Shown here: piece after piece, positions 46,098 through 56,102 of the stretch
Position numbering within the stretch: the first letter of the stretch is position 1
How the letters are laid out: each line of letters begins with the position of its first letter
From: SZUA-430 sp965227535
GTDB lineage: Bacteria > Pseudomonadota > Alphaproteobacteria > Micropepsales > Micropepsaceae
DNA: 64,000 bases
Assembly: GCA_965227535.1 (NCBI GenBank)
Contig: OZ245761.1
Location: 3,038,001-3,102,000 of the forward strand
Direction: 5' to 3'
Made by a program: the position numbers and the translations under genes
Notes under the pieces: generated by a model
What the model was told of the DNA's origin: nothing
Databases searched by the model: none
The model's input: only the letters and a program-made list of their open reading frames with translations

Positions 46098-46522
46098 TCG
46101 ATATTCGATGCAAATCATCGTTGAGTGCGAATGCTGTACGCACGCACTCTTCATACGACGTTCGCAAGTGTTAAGCCCAACCCGATTCGCAATCGACACA
46201 CTCTCGCGCGGAATAAAGTGAATATCAGACGCGAGAGCCCTTTGGCGCAGCACCGCGATTACGGGTATTCGCTTCGAGAAGAACTGCACGATTAGATTCA
46301 CACTATGCATGTCAATCTGCGATTACTTCACAAACATGCATGCCGAATACACCGACGACCACCCGCTCGTCCTTCGCTAATCCATCGTTTACTCGGCTGA
46401 TCTATTTGACGCTTCACGAATCGTGCTGCATGATTCGCATCGTTGGGGAAAGCGCGGGCTGCGCGCGGACTTTTCGGGGAAATGCAGTCGGACAAACTCT
46501 TGAGGGGCGTCAGACCTAACCG
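46098..46522 (+). promoter_or_regulatory. Dyad-rich intergenic region upstream of kamA
   Basis: No gene is supported in these 425 bases, which are visibly AT-richer than the flanks. Inverted repeats are ATCGA-N3-TCGAT (46097-46109), CGATT-N3-AATCG (46183-46195), perfect 8-bp arms at 46201-46208 and 46230-46237, and CGAATC-N9-GATTCG (46417-46437). The palindromic ATGCATG occurs at 46305 and 46336. These may include terminators for the GT39 operon and operators for kamA. Confidence 0.5.
46406..46434 (+). promoter_or_regulatory. Candidate sigma-70 promoter of kamA
   Basis: TTGACG (46406-46411) and CATGAT (46429-46434) are 17 bases apart, about 90 bases before the kamA start. The -10 box is imperfect. 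A dyad (46417-46437) overlaps the spacer and the -10, a position suited to repression. Confidence 0.45.
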
Positions 46523-47899
46523 ATGACAGTGCACACCTTCGTAAAGGGCGCCAACACGGCAGCGCACTTGAGATCGCCGACGAGACGTAAGCTGGCTGAA
46601 CGAAGTCCGATCGCCGAGCACGATGCCGGCACTCAGACGACTCGCATCATCCCGCCTTCGCCTTCCGCGATCCCTCCCGTCCTTGCCCCCCAAGGACAAC
46701 CCGCTCGAAAAGCCAATCGCTTCCCTGTCAGTGCGGAGTCGCGCGAGTTCTACAAGCGCAACTTCCCCGGCACGACGGCCGACGATTGGAACGACTGGCG
46801 CTGGCAAGCCCGCTCCCGCATCCGCACGCTCGAACAGCTTGAGCGGATGTTCGACCTCTCGCAGGACGAAAGATCGGCGGCTTTGCGCCATAAAGGCTCG
46901 CTGCCCGTCGGCATCACACCTTACTATGCGTCGCTGATGGCCTACGCCGATGCGTCGGAACCGCTTCGCCGCACGCACATCATGGTCAACGACGAATACG
47001 TCCGTTTACCCGGCGAAGAAGACGATCCCTTGGGCGAAGACCACGACACGGTCGCGCCGGGACTCGTTCATCGCTATCCCGATCGCGTTTTGTTCCTCAC
47101 GACCGGCTTCTGCTCGACCTACTGCCGCTATTGCACGCGCTCGCGCATGGTCGGCAATCCGGGCGGTGAGTACAATTTCTCGACCTCACAGTGGGAAAAG
47201 GCGCTCGCCTATCTCGAAGCCCACACTGAGGTCCGCGACGTTCTGCTCTCGGGCGGCGATCCGCTCTCGATCGGCGACGACAAGCTCGACTGGCTGTTAA
47301 CCCGTCTACGCAAGATCAAACACATCGAGTTCGTCCGGATCGGATCAAAGATCCCGGCCGTCTTGCCCATGCGCATCACGCGCGACCTCGTGAAGATGCT
47401 CCGGAAGCACCATCCCCTGTGGATGAGCGTCCATTACACCCATCCGACCGAGATCACGCCGGAAACGCGCGAAGCGGCCAACCGCTTGGCCGACGCCGGT
47501 ATCCCGCTCGGCTCGCAGACGGTGCTGCTCAAAGACGTCAACGACGACGCCGAGGTCATGAAGCAGCTGATGCACAGCCTTCTGACCATGCGCATCAAGC
47601 CCTACTACCTCTATCAATGCGACCCCATCAAAGGTTCCGGGCACTTCCGGACGCCGGTGCATAAGGGGATCGAAATCATTCAAGCCCTGCGCGGACACAC
47701 GACGGGCTATGCCTGCCCGATGTTCGTGGTCGACGCACCAGGCGGCGGCGGGAAAATCATGTTGGGCCCCGACGCGGTCGCGGGTCGTGACGGTGACGAC
47801 CTGCTGCTCAGAAACTTCGAAGGAAAGATCTACCGCTATCCGGACCCGGAGGGCACACTTGGTCGCGACAAACCGCGGCTGCGTGTCGCCGCGCAATAG
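46523..47899 (+). CDS. kamA: Lysine 2,3-aminomutase (radical SAM, PLP)
   Basis: The 458-residue protein is a KamA-type radical-SAM enzyme: C197, C201 and C204 in CSTYCRYC bind the cluster, PGGGGK supplies the PLP lysine K411, and D367 (QCDPIKG) and D404 (VVDAPGG) correspond to the aspartates that hold the lysine side-chain amine in the clostridial enzyme; R206 fits the carboxylate contact. It should make beta-lysine from lysine. It has about 70 extra residues, Pro-rich, at the N terminus, and lacks the C-terminal Cys cluster of the clostridial enzyme. GAGGGG lies rather far (about 15 bases) from the ATG, so the start is less sure. Confidence 0.92.
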   Translation: MTVHTFVKGANTAAHLRSPTRRKLAERSPIAEHDAGTQTTRIIPPSPSAIPPVLAPQGQPARKANRFPVSAESREFYKRNFPGTTADDWNDWRWQARSRIRTLEQLERMFDLSQDERSAALRHKGSLPVGITPYYASLMAYADASEPLRRTHIMVNDEYVRLPGEEDDPLGEDHDTVAPGLVHRYPDRVLFLTTGFCSTYCRYCTRSRMVGNPGGEYNFSTSQWEKALAYLEAHTEVRDVLLSGGDPLSIGDDKLDWLLTRLRKIKHIEFVRIGSKIPAVLPMRITRDLVKMLRKHHPLWMSVHYTHPTEITPETREAANRLADAGIPLGSQTVLLKDVNDDAEVMKQLMHSLLTMRIKPYYLYQCDPIKGSGHFRTPVHKGIEIIQALRGHTTGYACPMFVVDAPGGGGKIMLGPDAVAGRDGDDLLLRNFEGKIYRYPDPEGTLGRDKPRLRVAAQ

Positions 47900-47970
47900 C
47901 CACGGAGGCCATAAGGCCCAGTGAATCAAAGAGTGGCGGGTTCGGCGCGGCTCGAAACGAGGCGAGGCCG

Positions 47971-48954
47971 ATGCAAAACACGTCGCATGTCATGATTGTC
48001 GTTCCGGAACTCAAAGAGGTTGAGCCCGACGACAATCTGGCGACCATCTCGACGGCCCGCGAACTCGCCAAGCACTACGATACCTTGGGCTATTCGCACG
48101 TTATCCGCCATTTCGACTACCTGCCGCAGGCCTTCAAGGCCGTCATCGACAGCGAACGTCCCGATTGCGTGTTCAATCTGGTCGAGTCGGTCTCCGGCAC
48201 CAGTCGCCTGATCCACGTACCGCCGATCTATCTCGAAGAACTTCGCATCCCCTACACAGGCTGCCCCGCACACGCGATCGAACTGTCGAACGACAAGGTC
48301 CTGGCGAAACGCATCCTCGAAATGCTCAACGCGCCGACGCCGCGTTGGGGCATTCCAAAGTCCATGGAAGCGAACCAACCCGGAACATGGATCGTCAAGG
48401 CGCAGCACGAACACGCCTCTTACGGCATGTCGCAAGCCAACGTCGTTCAGGGCACGACTGCCGCAATCGAACTCGCCGTCGCCTTGGAGCAAGAACACAA
48501 GATCGACTGGATGATCGAAGAATTCGTCGATGGCCGCGAATTCAACGTCTCGATGATCCAAACCGAGAGCGGCGCGCGCACGCTGCCCATCGCTGAGATC
48601 ATGTTCGAGAACTACACCAAGGACATGCACAAGATCATCGACTACAAGGCAAAGTGGGACGATCAAAGCTTCGAGTACAAAAACACCAACCGCCGCTATG
48701 ACTTCCCATCAAGCGACGTGCCGCTGCTGCAAGCTTTGGAAGAGATCAGCCGCAAGGTCTGGTCCGGCTTCGACCTGCGCGGCTGGGCCCGCATCGACTA
48801 CCGCGTCAGCAAGGATGGCGTGCCCTTCGTGGTCGACGTGAACGCAAACCCCGACCTCTCGCTCGACGCCGGCTTCATGGCTGCTGCGACCCGCGCCAAG
48901 ATCGCGCCGCACGAAGCCATCCGCATGATCACCGACGCCGCGATGGCGGCGTGA
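47971..48954 (+). CDS. D-Ala-D-Ala-ligase-like ATP-grasp enzyme
   Basis: The 327-residue protein has an N-terminal region unlike true Ddl (no GGxSxE opening) and a C-terminal ATP-grasp domain (about 95-315) with DK (SNDKVLAKRIL), an FVDGREFNVSM acidic loop and the Mg-binding DVNANPDLSLDAG end. Such Ddl-related proteins ligate amino acids or amino-acid-like molecules. It lies 71 bases after kamA and overlaps the GNAT gene (GTGA). Its partners suggest a beta-lysine or lysine-derived substrate, which is inference. Confidence 0.85.
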   Translation: MQNTSHVMIVVPELKEVEPDDNLATISTARELAKHYDTLGYSHVIRHFDYLPQAFKAVIDSERPDCVFNLVESVSGTSRLIHVPPIYLEELRIPYTGCPAHAIELSNDKVLAKRILEMLNAPTPRWGIPKSMEANQPGTWIVKAQHEHASYGMSQANVVQGTTAAIELAVALEQEHKIDWMIEEFVDGREFNVSMIQTESGARTLPIAEIMFENYTKDMHKIIDYKAKWDDQSFEYKNTNRRYDFPSSDVPLLQALEEISRKVWSGFDLRGWARIDYRVSKDGVPFVVDVNANPDLSLDAGFMAAATRAKIAPHEAIRMITDAAMAA

Positions 48955-49430
48955 CCACCTACCGCACGACGCCGCAGCCCTCAGATCGCGGCGCCGTCCG
49001 CCGTTTGGTCGCCGAAACCGGCGTCTTCTCCGACATTGAAGTTGGCTGGGCCGTCGAAATTGTCGACGCCGCCCTCGATCGCGGCTGCACGGTCACCGGC
49101 TACCACTTCCTCTTCGCCGACAACGGCGGCGAACTCGAAGGCTTCGCCTGCTTCGGCCCCATCGACGGCACCGCCAACCGTTTCGACCTCTACTGGATCG
49201 CCGTCTCGCCGACCGCGCAAGGCAAGGGCCTCGGCCGCAAATTGCTCGCCGAAAGCATGACCGCAGCGCGCGCCTTGAACGCAACCCACATGTTCATCGA
49301 CACCTCGACGCGCCACGACTACGCCGCCGCCCACAAACTCTACGAAGCGCTGGGCTTTTCCCGCATGGGCACGCTGGTCGACTTCTACAGCGACGGCGAC
49401 GGCAAAGCCCTCTACGGCCAAAAGCTCTAA
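48951..49430 (+). CDS. GNAT-family N-acetyltransferase
   Basis: The 159-residue protein has the GNAT acetyl-CoA site (about 85-100, TAQGKGLGRKLLAES) and a C-terminal YEALGF segment. It begins with GTG inside the stop of the ligase gene. It is much shorter than AblB (beta-lysine N6-acetyltransferase), so it is not an obvious AblB, but acetylation of a beta-lysine product is plausible. Its stop shares CTAA with the convergent transporter gene. Confidence 0.88.
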   Translation: MTTYRTTPQPSDRGAVRRLVAETGVFSDIEVGWAVEIVDAALDRGCTVTGYHFLFADNGGELEGFACFGPIDGTANRFDLYWIAVSPTAQGKGLGRKLLAESMTAARALNATHMFIDTSTRHDYAAAHKLYEALGFSRMGTLVDFYSDGDGKALYGQKL

Positions 49431-50374
49431 ACCGGCTTCACCGCACTCTCCACCGACCGCTTCAGCCCAAGCTCCCGCTCGCGCCAGGCGATGAACAGCC
49501 CCGATCCGATTACGATCACCGCGCCGACATAGACGGCCGCCACCGGCAACTCTGCAAAGAACAGCCAGCCGAACAGCAAGGCCCAGATCATCGCCGCATA
49601 GTCGAAATTGGCAAGCGTCGAAGCCTGCGCGAACCTGTATCCGTTCGTCATCAACAGCTGTCCGATCCCGCCCAGAATCCCAAGCAGGACCAGCAGAACA
49701 ACCTGCTCGAACGTCGGCGACGCCCAGGCGAACGGCAACGTCAGCGCGCTGACCAACGTACACGTCAGCTGAAAATAGAACGTGATCGTCAACGCCGGCT
49801 CGATCCCCGACATCATGCGAATGAAGATCATCGTGAAGGCGACAAGGATCGCATTCACGACCGCAAGCGCGATGCCGATGCCGGCTGATCCCTGATCGAA
49901 CCCTTCGCCCAAATGCGGCGAGACCATGATCAAGACGCCGACAAACCCAACGGCGACCGCGCTCCACCGGTAAAGGCGCACCGCCTCACCCAACAGAACA
50001 GCCGCCAGCGCGACAACGATCAACGGCGAGGCGAAAGAAATCGCCGTCACATCGGCCAGCGGCAGATACGTCAACGCGGCGAAATAGGTGAACATCGCCA
50101 GCACCCCCGTGAACGCACGCCGCGCATGCATCAGCGGGTTCTTCGTCACCAGCGTCCGCACGCCGGCGCCGGCGAACAGCATGAACACCCCGATCGGCAC
50201 GAACGCGAACGCCGAGCGGAAAAACACCATCTGTCCCACGGGAATCGTATCGCCCAGATGCCGCGCGATCGCGGCCATCAGCGTAAAGGCGAACGTCGCC
50301 CCCACCTTGAGCCCAATCCCCAGCAAGGCATTCGAAGAGGACGAAAGATCGACGCCGCCAGTTCGCTCGCTCAC
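49427..50374 (-). CDS. EamA/DMT-family transporter
   Basis: The 315-residue polytopic protein has ten hydrophobic helices and two EamA repeats (about 15-145 and 160-295). The start is GTG at 50374, overlapping the corA stop (GTGA). Members export or import small metabolites such as amino acids and nucleotides; the substrate is unknown. It is convergent with the GNAT gene, so any link to the beta-lysine cassette is only positional. Confidence 0.88.
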   Translation of the reverse strand: MSERTGGVDLSSSSNALLGIGLKVGATFAFTLMAAIARHLGDTIPVGQMVFFRSAFAFVPIGVFMLFAGAGVRTLVTKNPLMHARRAFTGVLAMFTYFAALTYLPLADVTAISFASPLIVVALAAVLLGEAVRLYRWSAVAVGFVGVLIMVSPHLGEGFDQGSAGIGIALAVVNAILVAFTMIFIRMMSGIEPALTITFYFQLTCTLVSALTLPFAWASPTFEQVVLLVLLGILGGIGQLLMTNGYRFAQASTLANFDYAAMIWALLFGWLFFAELPVAAVYVGAVIVIGSGLFIAWRERELGLKRSVESAVKPV

Positions 50375-51354
50375 AACCACTTGCGCCAACGGAAGATGAG
50401 GTACGGCACGATCGCCGACGACACGATCGACACCCAAGCGATGGCGTACCCGTAGTGCCACTCAAGCTCGGGCATGAACTTGAAGTTCATGCCCCAGATG
50501 CTGGCAAGCAAGGTCGGCGGCAGGAACACCGTCGCGGCGACCGACAGAATGCGGATGATACGGCTCTGTCCGATGTTGACGACGCCCAGCACCGCATCGA
50601 GCAGGAACGTGATCTTGTTCGAAAGATATGTCGTGTGATCGGCGAGCGACTGCACGTCCCGCGTCATCACCTTGATATGGCCCTTCATGTCTTTGGTGGT
50701 CTTCAGGTCGATCGCCTGAGACAAAAAGGCCAGCATCCGCCCCATGCTGATCAAGCTCTCGCGCGCCTTCGACGCTAAGTCGTTGCGGCTGCCCAATTTC
50801 AGCAGGATCTTCTGATAGTCGCGCGAGGGATCGTCGCCGTTGGCGCTGAACACCTGCTTCGAGACCGCATCGACGTCGCTGCCCACCTTCTCAAGCACGT
50901 CTGCCGTTCGGTCGATGATCGCTTCAAGCAGCCCGGCCAAAATGATCTCGCCGCGTGGCCAAAGATTGATCTGCCGCTCCGCCCGGTTGGCGAACGTGTT
51001 GAACGGTTGCGGCTCCGAGTACCGCACCGTCAGCAACCGTTCGCCCGCCAAGATGAAACTGACGCCGAGGCACTCCGGGTCGCCCGACTCCGTCTTCGAC
51101 AGCACCAAAGCCGTCATGAAGATCGCGCCGTCCTCTTGATAAAGACGGCTCGAAATCTCGATCTCCTCCATGTCCTCCTTGGTCGGCGGCTCGAACCCGA
51201 ACAGCGTTTTGACCGCTTCGCGCTCCTGGGGCGTCGGATCGAAGAGGTCGATCCAAAGCGACTCCTGCGGCACGGTGATGGGATCCAACGACTCGCCAGA
51301 GCACGTCAGGTTGCGGCGAAGGCAGTTTTCTCGCAGGCCGAAGGCGCGAAGCAT
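50371..51354 (-). CDS. corA: CorA-family divalent cation transporter
   Basis: The 327-residue protein has a long soluble N-domain and two C-terminal membrane helices, with the selectivity motif GMN (IWGMNFKFMPEL) just before the last helix. The start at 51354 (MLRAFGLRE) is chosen over the longer frame to 51459 because similarity begins there. It mediates magnesium or cobalt entry in known members. It overlaps the EamA gene downstream by four bases. Confidence 0.93.
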   Translation of the reverse strand: MLRAFGLRENCLRRNLTCSGESLDPITVPQESLWIDLFDPTPQEREAVKTLFGFEPPTKEDMEEIEISSRLYQEDGAIFMTALVLSKTESGDPECLGVSFILAGERLLTVRYSEPQPFNTFANRAERQINLWPRGEIILAGLLEAIIDRTADVLEKVGSDVDAVSKQVFSANGDDPSRDYQKILLKLGSRNDLASKARESLISMGRMLAFLSQAIDLKTTKDMKGHIKVMTRDVQSLADHTTYLSNKITFLLDAVLGVVNIGQSRIIRILSVAATVFLPPTLLASIWGMNFKFMPELEWHYGYAIAWVSIVSSAIVPYLIFRWRKWL

Positions 51355-51658
51355 GGGCGGCACTCGACGAAATGGGCGGCGGCGCGACGGATTTGCGCCC
51401 TTATAAGCACGCCGCCCCGGCCCCCGCCAGTTGATTTCGCGACAGGCCTCGCGCGGCATTCATTCCCAATCTCTTAAGGCTCAAGGCCGCGATGCGACAT
51501 CGCAGCCACGTCAAGCCCACGATCGTGCATTGCGTTTACGCATCGAAAACGCTTTAGGCATTAAAGAATTAAGGCAAAGCGGGCGCATCGGCCGCACACG
51601 CTACCGCTTCATGCCGAAGCGGGCGGCGCCGATCGCAACCGCAAAGGTGAGGTTCAAA
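51355..51658. other. Intergenic region between corA and a DUF4282 gene
   Basis: No gene is supported. A 15-base palindrome (GCGATG-N3-CATCGC, 51489-51503) and a shorter one (TGCGT-N2-ACGCA, 51531-51542) lie between the divergent genes and could be operator sites. No clear promoter stands out. Confidence 0.4.
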
Positions 51659-51949
51659 ATGGAATTCGGCGATCTTTTCTCGTTCGACAAGAAAATCGCA
51701 CCGACGATCATCAAGCCGCTCTATTGGATCGGGCTGGTCCTGATCGTCCTGGGCGGCGTGATCTTCTTTTTCACGGGCTTCTTCGGCCTGTTCACGACCG
51801 GCTTCTTCTACGGCCTCTGGACGATGATCACCTCGGTGATCGGCGTCGTCTTCGGCGTGTTGGGCTTGCGCATTGCCGCCGAGATTTGCCTCGCGGTGTT
51901 CGAAATCCACGAGCGCACGATCGGCAGCTCGACGCCCGCGCAGATGTAA
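51659..51949 (+). CDS. DUF4282-family small membrane protein
   Basis: The 96-residue protein has two strong hydrophobic helices (about 20-45 and 50-72) and ends with a short polar tail. The ATG at 51659 has AGGTGAGG upstream; the frame is open to 51431 but unconvincing there. The FGDLFSFDKKIAPTIIKPLY opening is typical of the family. Function is unknown. Confidence 0.85.
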   Translation: MEFGDLFSFDKKIAPTIIKPLYWIGLVLIVLGGVIFFFTGFFGLFTTGFFYGLWTMITSVIGVVFGVLGLRIAAEICLAVFEIHERTIGSSTPAQM

Positions 51950-51962
51950 GCTGGCGGGGGCG

Positions 51963-52352
51963 TCAGCGTGCAGCGACGCCCTCGACCTCGATCAGATACT
52001 TCGGCTCCACCAGTTGGGGCACATAGATGAAGGTGGAAGCCGGGCGAATGTCGCCGAAGTACTTCCGCCGTGCCTCGCGCACCACATTCACCGGCTGCCC
52101 GTAGACGACGAACACGTTCAGCTTCACGAGATGCATCGGCTTGAGCCCGTTCCCGCTCAAGATACGCGCGATATTCGCGAAGGTCTCGTCAGCCTGCTCG
52201 TGAAACGTCTCGCCCAAGATCCCATCCGGCGCAACGCCGACCTGGCCCGCGATGAACAGCACATCCGACCCGGCCTTGATCCAGCCCGCATGCGAATAGG
52301 CGCCGACAGGCGCCGCGACGCCGGCCGGATTGTTGAACTCAGGCACGCTCAT
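51963..52352 (-). CDS. RidA/YjgF-family protein
   Basis: The 129-residue protein has the RidA fold: the opening NPAGVAAPVGAYSHA and the C-terminal VPQLVEPKYLIEVEGVA. RidA proteins hydrolyse reactive enamine/imine products of PLP enzymes; the active-site Arg is not certain from reading alone, so it may be a related subgroup. It overlaps the FAD oxidoreductase gene upstream by 14 bases. Confidence 0.85.
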   Translation of the reverse strand: MSVPEFNNPAGVAAPVGAYSHAGWIKAGSDVLFIAGQVGVAPDGILGETFHEQADETFANIARILSGNGLKPMHLVKLNVFVVYGQPVNVVREARRKYFGDIRPASTFIYVPQLVEPKYLIEVEGVAAR

Positions 52353-53463
52353 CTCGGGTCCTTTCGCTGACGATCAACGGCCGCTCCATCATCTCATCAC
52401 CCGCCGCGCCGCGGCGATGGAAATAAACGCTCTGCGCAAAGGCGCGGAACGGCGCCGTCCCGAACGCCAAATTCCAAACCCAGTTCGGCGGCGCCAAATC
52501 CAGCATCCGCCGCATCAAGAGCTTCCGCCGGAAGCGCGGCGTCTCGCGCGCAAGCGCCTTCGCCGGATGCTCGGCACCGGCTTGAATCCAATCCGCCGCC
52601 AGCTGTGCCGTCCGACGCCCCAACCGCAGCGTCTGGACGATTCCGCCGCCGGTCAGCGGCGACACATGCCCGGCCGCATCGCCGATCAACATCACGCGTC
52701 CGTCGAACGTTCGCGAAAGCGTCGCCCCTGCCGGGATCAACCCACTCCGCCGCCCGACAATGCGCGGCGGCCGCAATCCAAGCCGCGCGGTGTAGGCGCG
52801 CAAAAACGCCTGCGCATCCGGCCGCACACCGCGACTGGCCGCAAGCCCAACTTGCGTGACGCCGACGCCCGGCACAGCCCAAGCGATGTAGCCAGGCGCC
52901 AACACGCTATCCAAGAAGCAATGCAAGAACCGCCCGTCGAGATCCTCGTCCGGCTCCAACTCGAACTCGACGCCGCCCAGGAAATGCCGGTTCGTCTCCA
53001 GCCCGAACACACGCGCCACCGTCGACGTCGCGCCATCCGCGCCGATCAGCAGCCGGCCGCCGATGCCGAGCTCCGGCAGGTCGACGCCCTCATTCGTCTG
53101 CGTCCCACGCTTGAACCCGGCACCGAACATCAGTTCAGCACCCGCGCGCTTCGCCTCATCCGCCATCCAACGCATGAGGTTCGGCGTATCGGTCGCCAGG
53201 AAGTAATAGCCCGGCGCCGAATGGTCGGTGAACTTCCCGTTCGGCGCGTAGAGCCGAACACCGCGGATCAACCGTGTCAGGTGCGAAGGAATGTCCGTCT
53301 CTTCGGCGGCCTCCTTGACGAGGATGCCGGTGGTTCGCACCGCCTCGCCCGGATCGCGCTTGCGCTCCACCACGGCGACTTTGAGCCCGCGCATGGCGGC
53401 AGTCCGCGCACACGCAAGCCCCGCGAAACTCGCTCCGACAACGACCAGATCATAACGGCGCAC
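52339..53463 (-). CDS. FAD-dependent oxidoreductase, geranylgeranyl-reductase-like
   Basis: The 374-residue protein has the FAD-binding opening DLVVVGASFAGLACA, a second FAD contact GDAAGHVSPLTGGGI (about 282) and a C-terminal region like that of geranylgeranyl reductases and FixC-type enzymes. Soluble. The substrate is unknown. It reads into the RidA gene by 14 bases. Confidence 0.85.
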   Translation of the reverse strand: MRRYDLVVVGASFAGLACARTAAMRGLKVAVVERKRDPGEAVRTTGILVKEAAEETDIPSHLTRLIRGVRLYAPNGKFTDHSAPGYYFLATDTPNLMRWMADEAKRAGAELMFGAGFKRGTQTNEGVDLPELGIGGRLLIGADGATSTVARVFGLETNRHFLGGVEFELEPDEDLDGRFLHCFLDSVLAPGYIAWAVPGVGVTQVGLAASRGVRPDAQAFLRAYTARLGLRPPRIVGRRSGLIPAGATLSRTFDGRVMLIGDAAGHVSPLTGGGIVQTLRLGRRTAQLAADWIQAGAEHPAKALARETPRFRRKLLMRRMLDLAPPNWVWNLAFGTAPFRAFAQSVYFHRRGAAGDEMMERPLIVSERTRDERA

Positions 53464-53559
53464 GGGCAGGTGACCTTCCAGCAGCAGCCATCATTCAATC
53501 CGGATTCGTGAGGCGCCGCCAACAACACAGACGTGCGCCCGTCACAACCCGGCCGAAAA

Positions 53560-53587
53560 CAAAAAGGGCGCCTCGCGGGGCGCCCTT
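53560..53587 (-). terminator. Rho-independent terminator after the VOC-family gene
   Basis: A perfect 9-bp stem (53564-53572 with 53579-53587) with a 6-base loop is followed by five T residues on the minus strand. It lies just past the stop at 53594. Confidence 0.92.
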
Positions 53588-53593
53588 CGAAAC

Positions 53594-54064
53594 TTACTTA
53601 CTTTTGCCTTTTTTCTTCGGCGCCGCCGTTTTCTTAGGCTTCGGGATCGGCGCCCCAAACTGCCAGGAATGCCCGAACGGATCGGTGATCACCCCAAAGC
53701 GGTCGCCCCAAAACTGATCGGCCGCCGGCATCGTCACCTTCGCGCCCGCCTTCACGGCCTTCGCCATCCACTTATCGACGGCCTTCGGCTCATCGAGTTG
53801 GATAAACATGCCCACAGGCGACCCGCCCAGTTTCTCCGGCGTCCGTCCGCCGCCCGTATCACCGCTGGAGAATTCCGGAAAGTCGTCCGACAAATAGACG
53901 GCGTGTCCGTTGATCTCGAGCTGCGCGTGCATCAGACGCTTCTTGTCCTCGGCCGGCATGCGCATGATCTCGGTCGCGCCGAATCCCTTCTTGTAGAAAG
54001 CTATGGCAGCAACGGCGTTGCTGACCGTCAGATAAGGCACGATTTGTTTCTGCATCTTGGCCAT
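53594..54064 (-). CDS. VOC-family (glyoxalase/PhnB-like) protein
   Basis: The 156-residue protein has two beta-alpha-beta-beta-beta modules of the vicinal-oxygen-chelate fold, closest by build to PhnB-type proteins (YLTVSNAVAAIAFYKKGFGA and FGVITDPFGHSWQF). The tail after residue 138 is Lys/Pro-rich. The ATG at 54064 has GAGGGAG upstream. Function unknown. Confidence 0.85.
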   Translation of the reverse strand: MAKMQKQIVPYLTVSNAVAAIAFYKKGFGATEIMRMPAEDKKRLMHAQLEINGHAVYLSDDFPEFSSGDTGGGRTPEKLGGSPVGMFIQLDEPKAVDKWMAKAVKAGAKVTMPAADQFWGDRFGVITDPFGHSWQFGAPIPKPKKTAAPKKKGKSK

Positions 54065-54102
54065 CGCAGTCTCCCTCGCGTGAAGCGGGAAGCCTTCTAC
54101 GC

Positions 54103-56037
<1,935 letters not shown>

Positions 56038-56102
56038 AAGACGTCTCCTCGCGAGGCTATTTTTGCCAGACTATGCGCGGCCCGGCGACGCCCCGGCAAG
56101 CG

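Noticed and set aside
46328..46978. A 216-codon minus-strand frame running into the kamA upstream region
   Set aside because: Most of it is antisense to kamA, and the remainder shows no start signal or motif.
56047..56056. The palindrome CCTCGCGAGG before acs
   Set aside because: On the minus strand it is the Shine-Dalgarno region of acs, so no operator role is needed to explain it.
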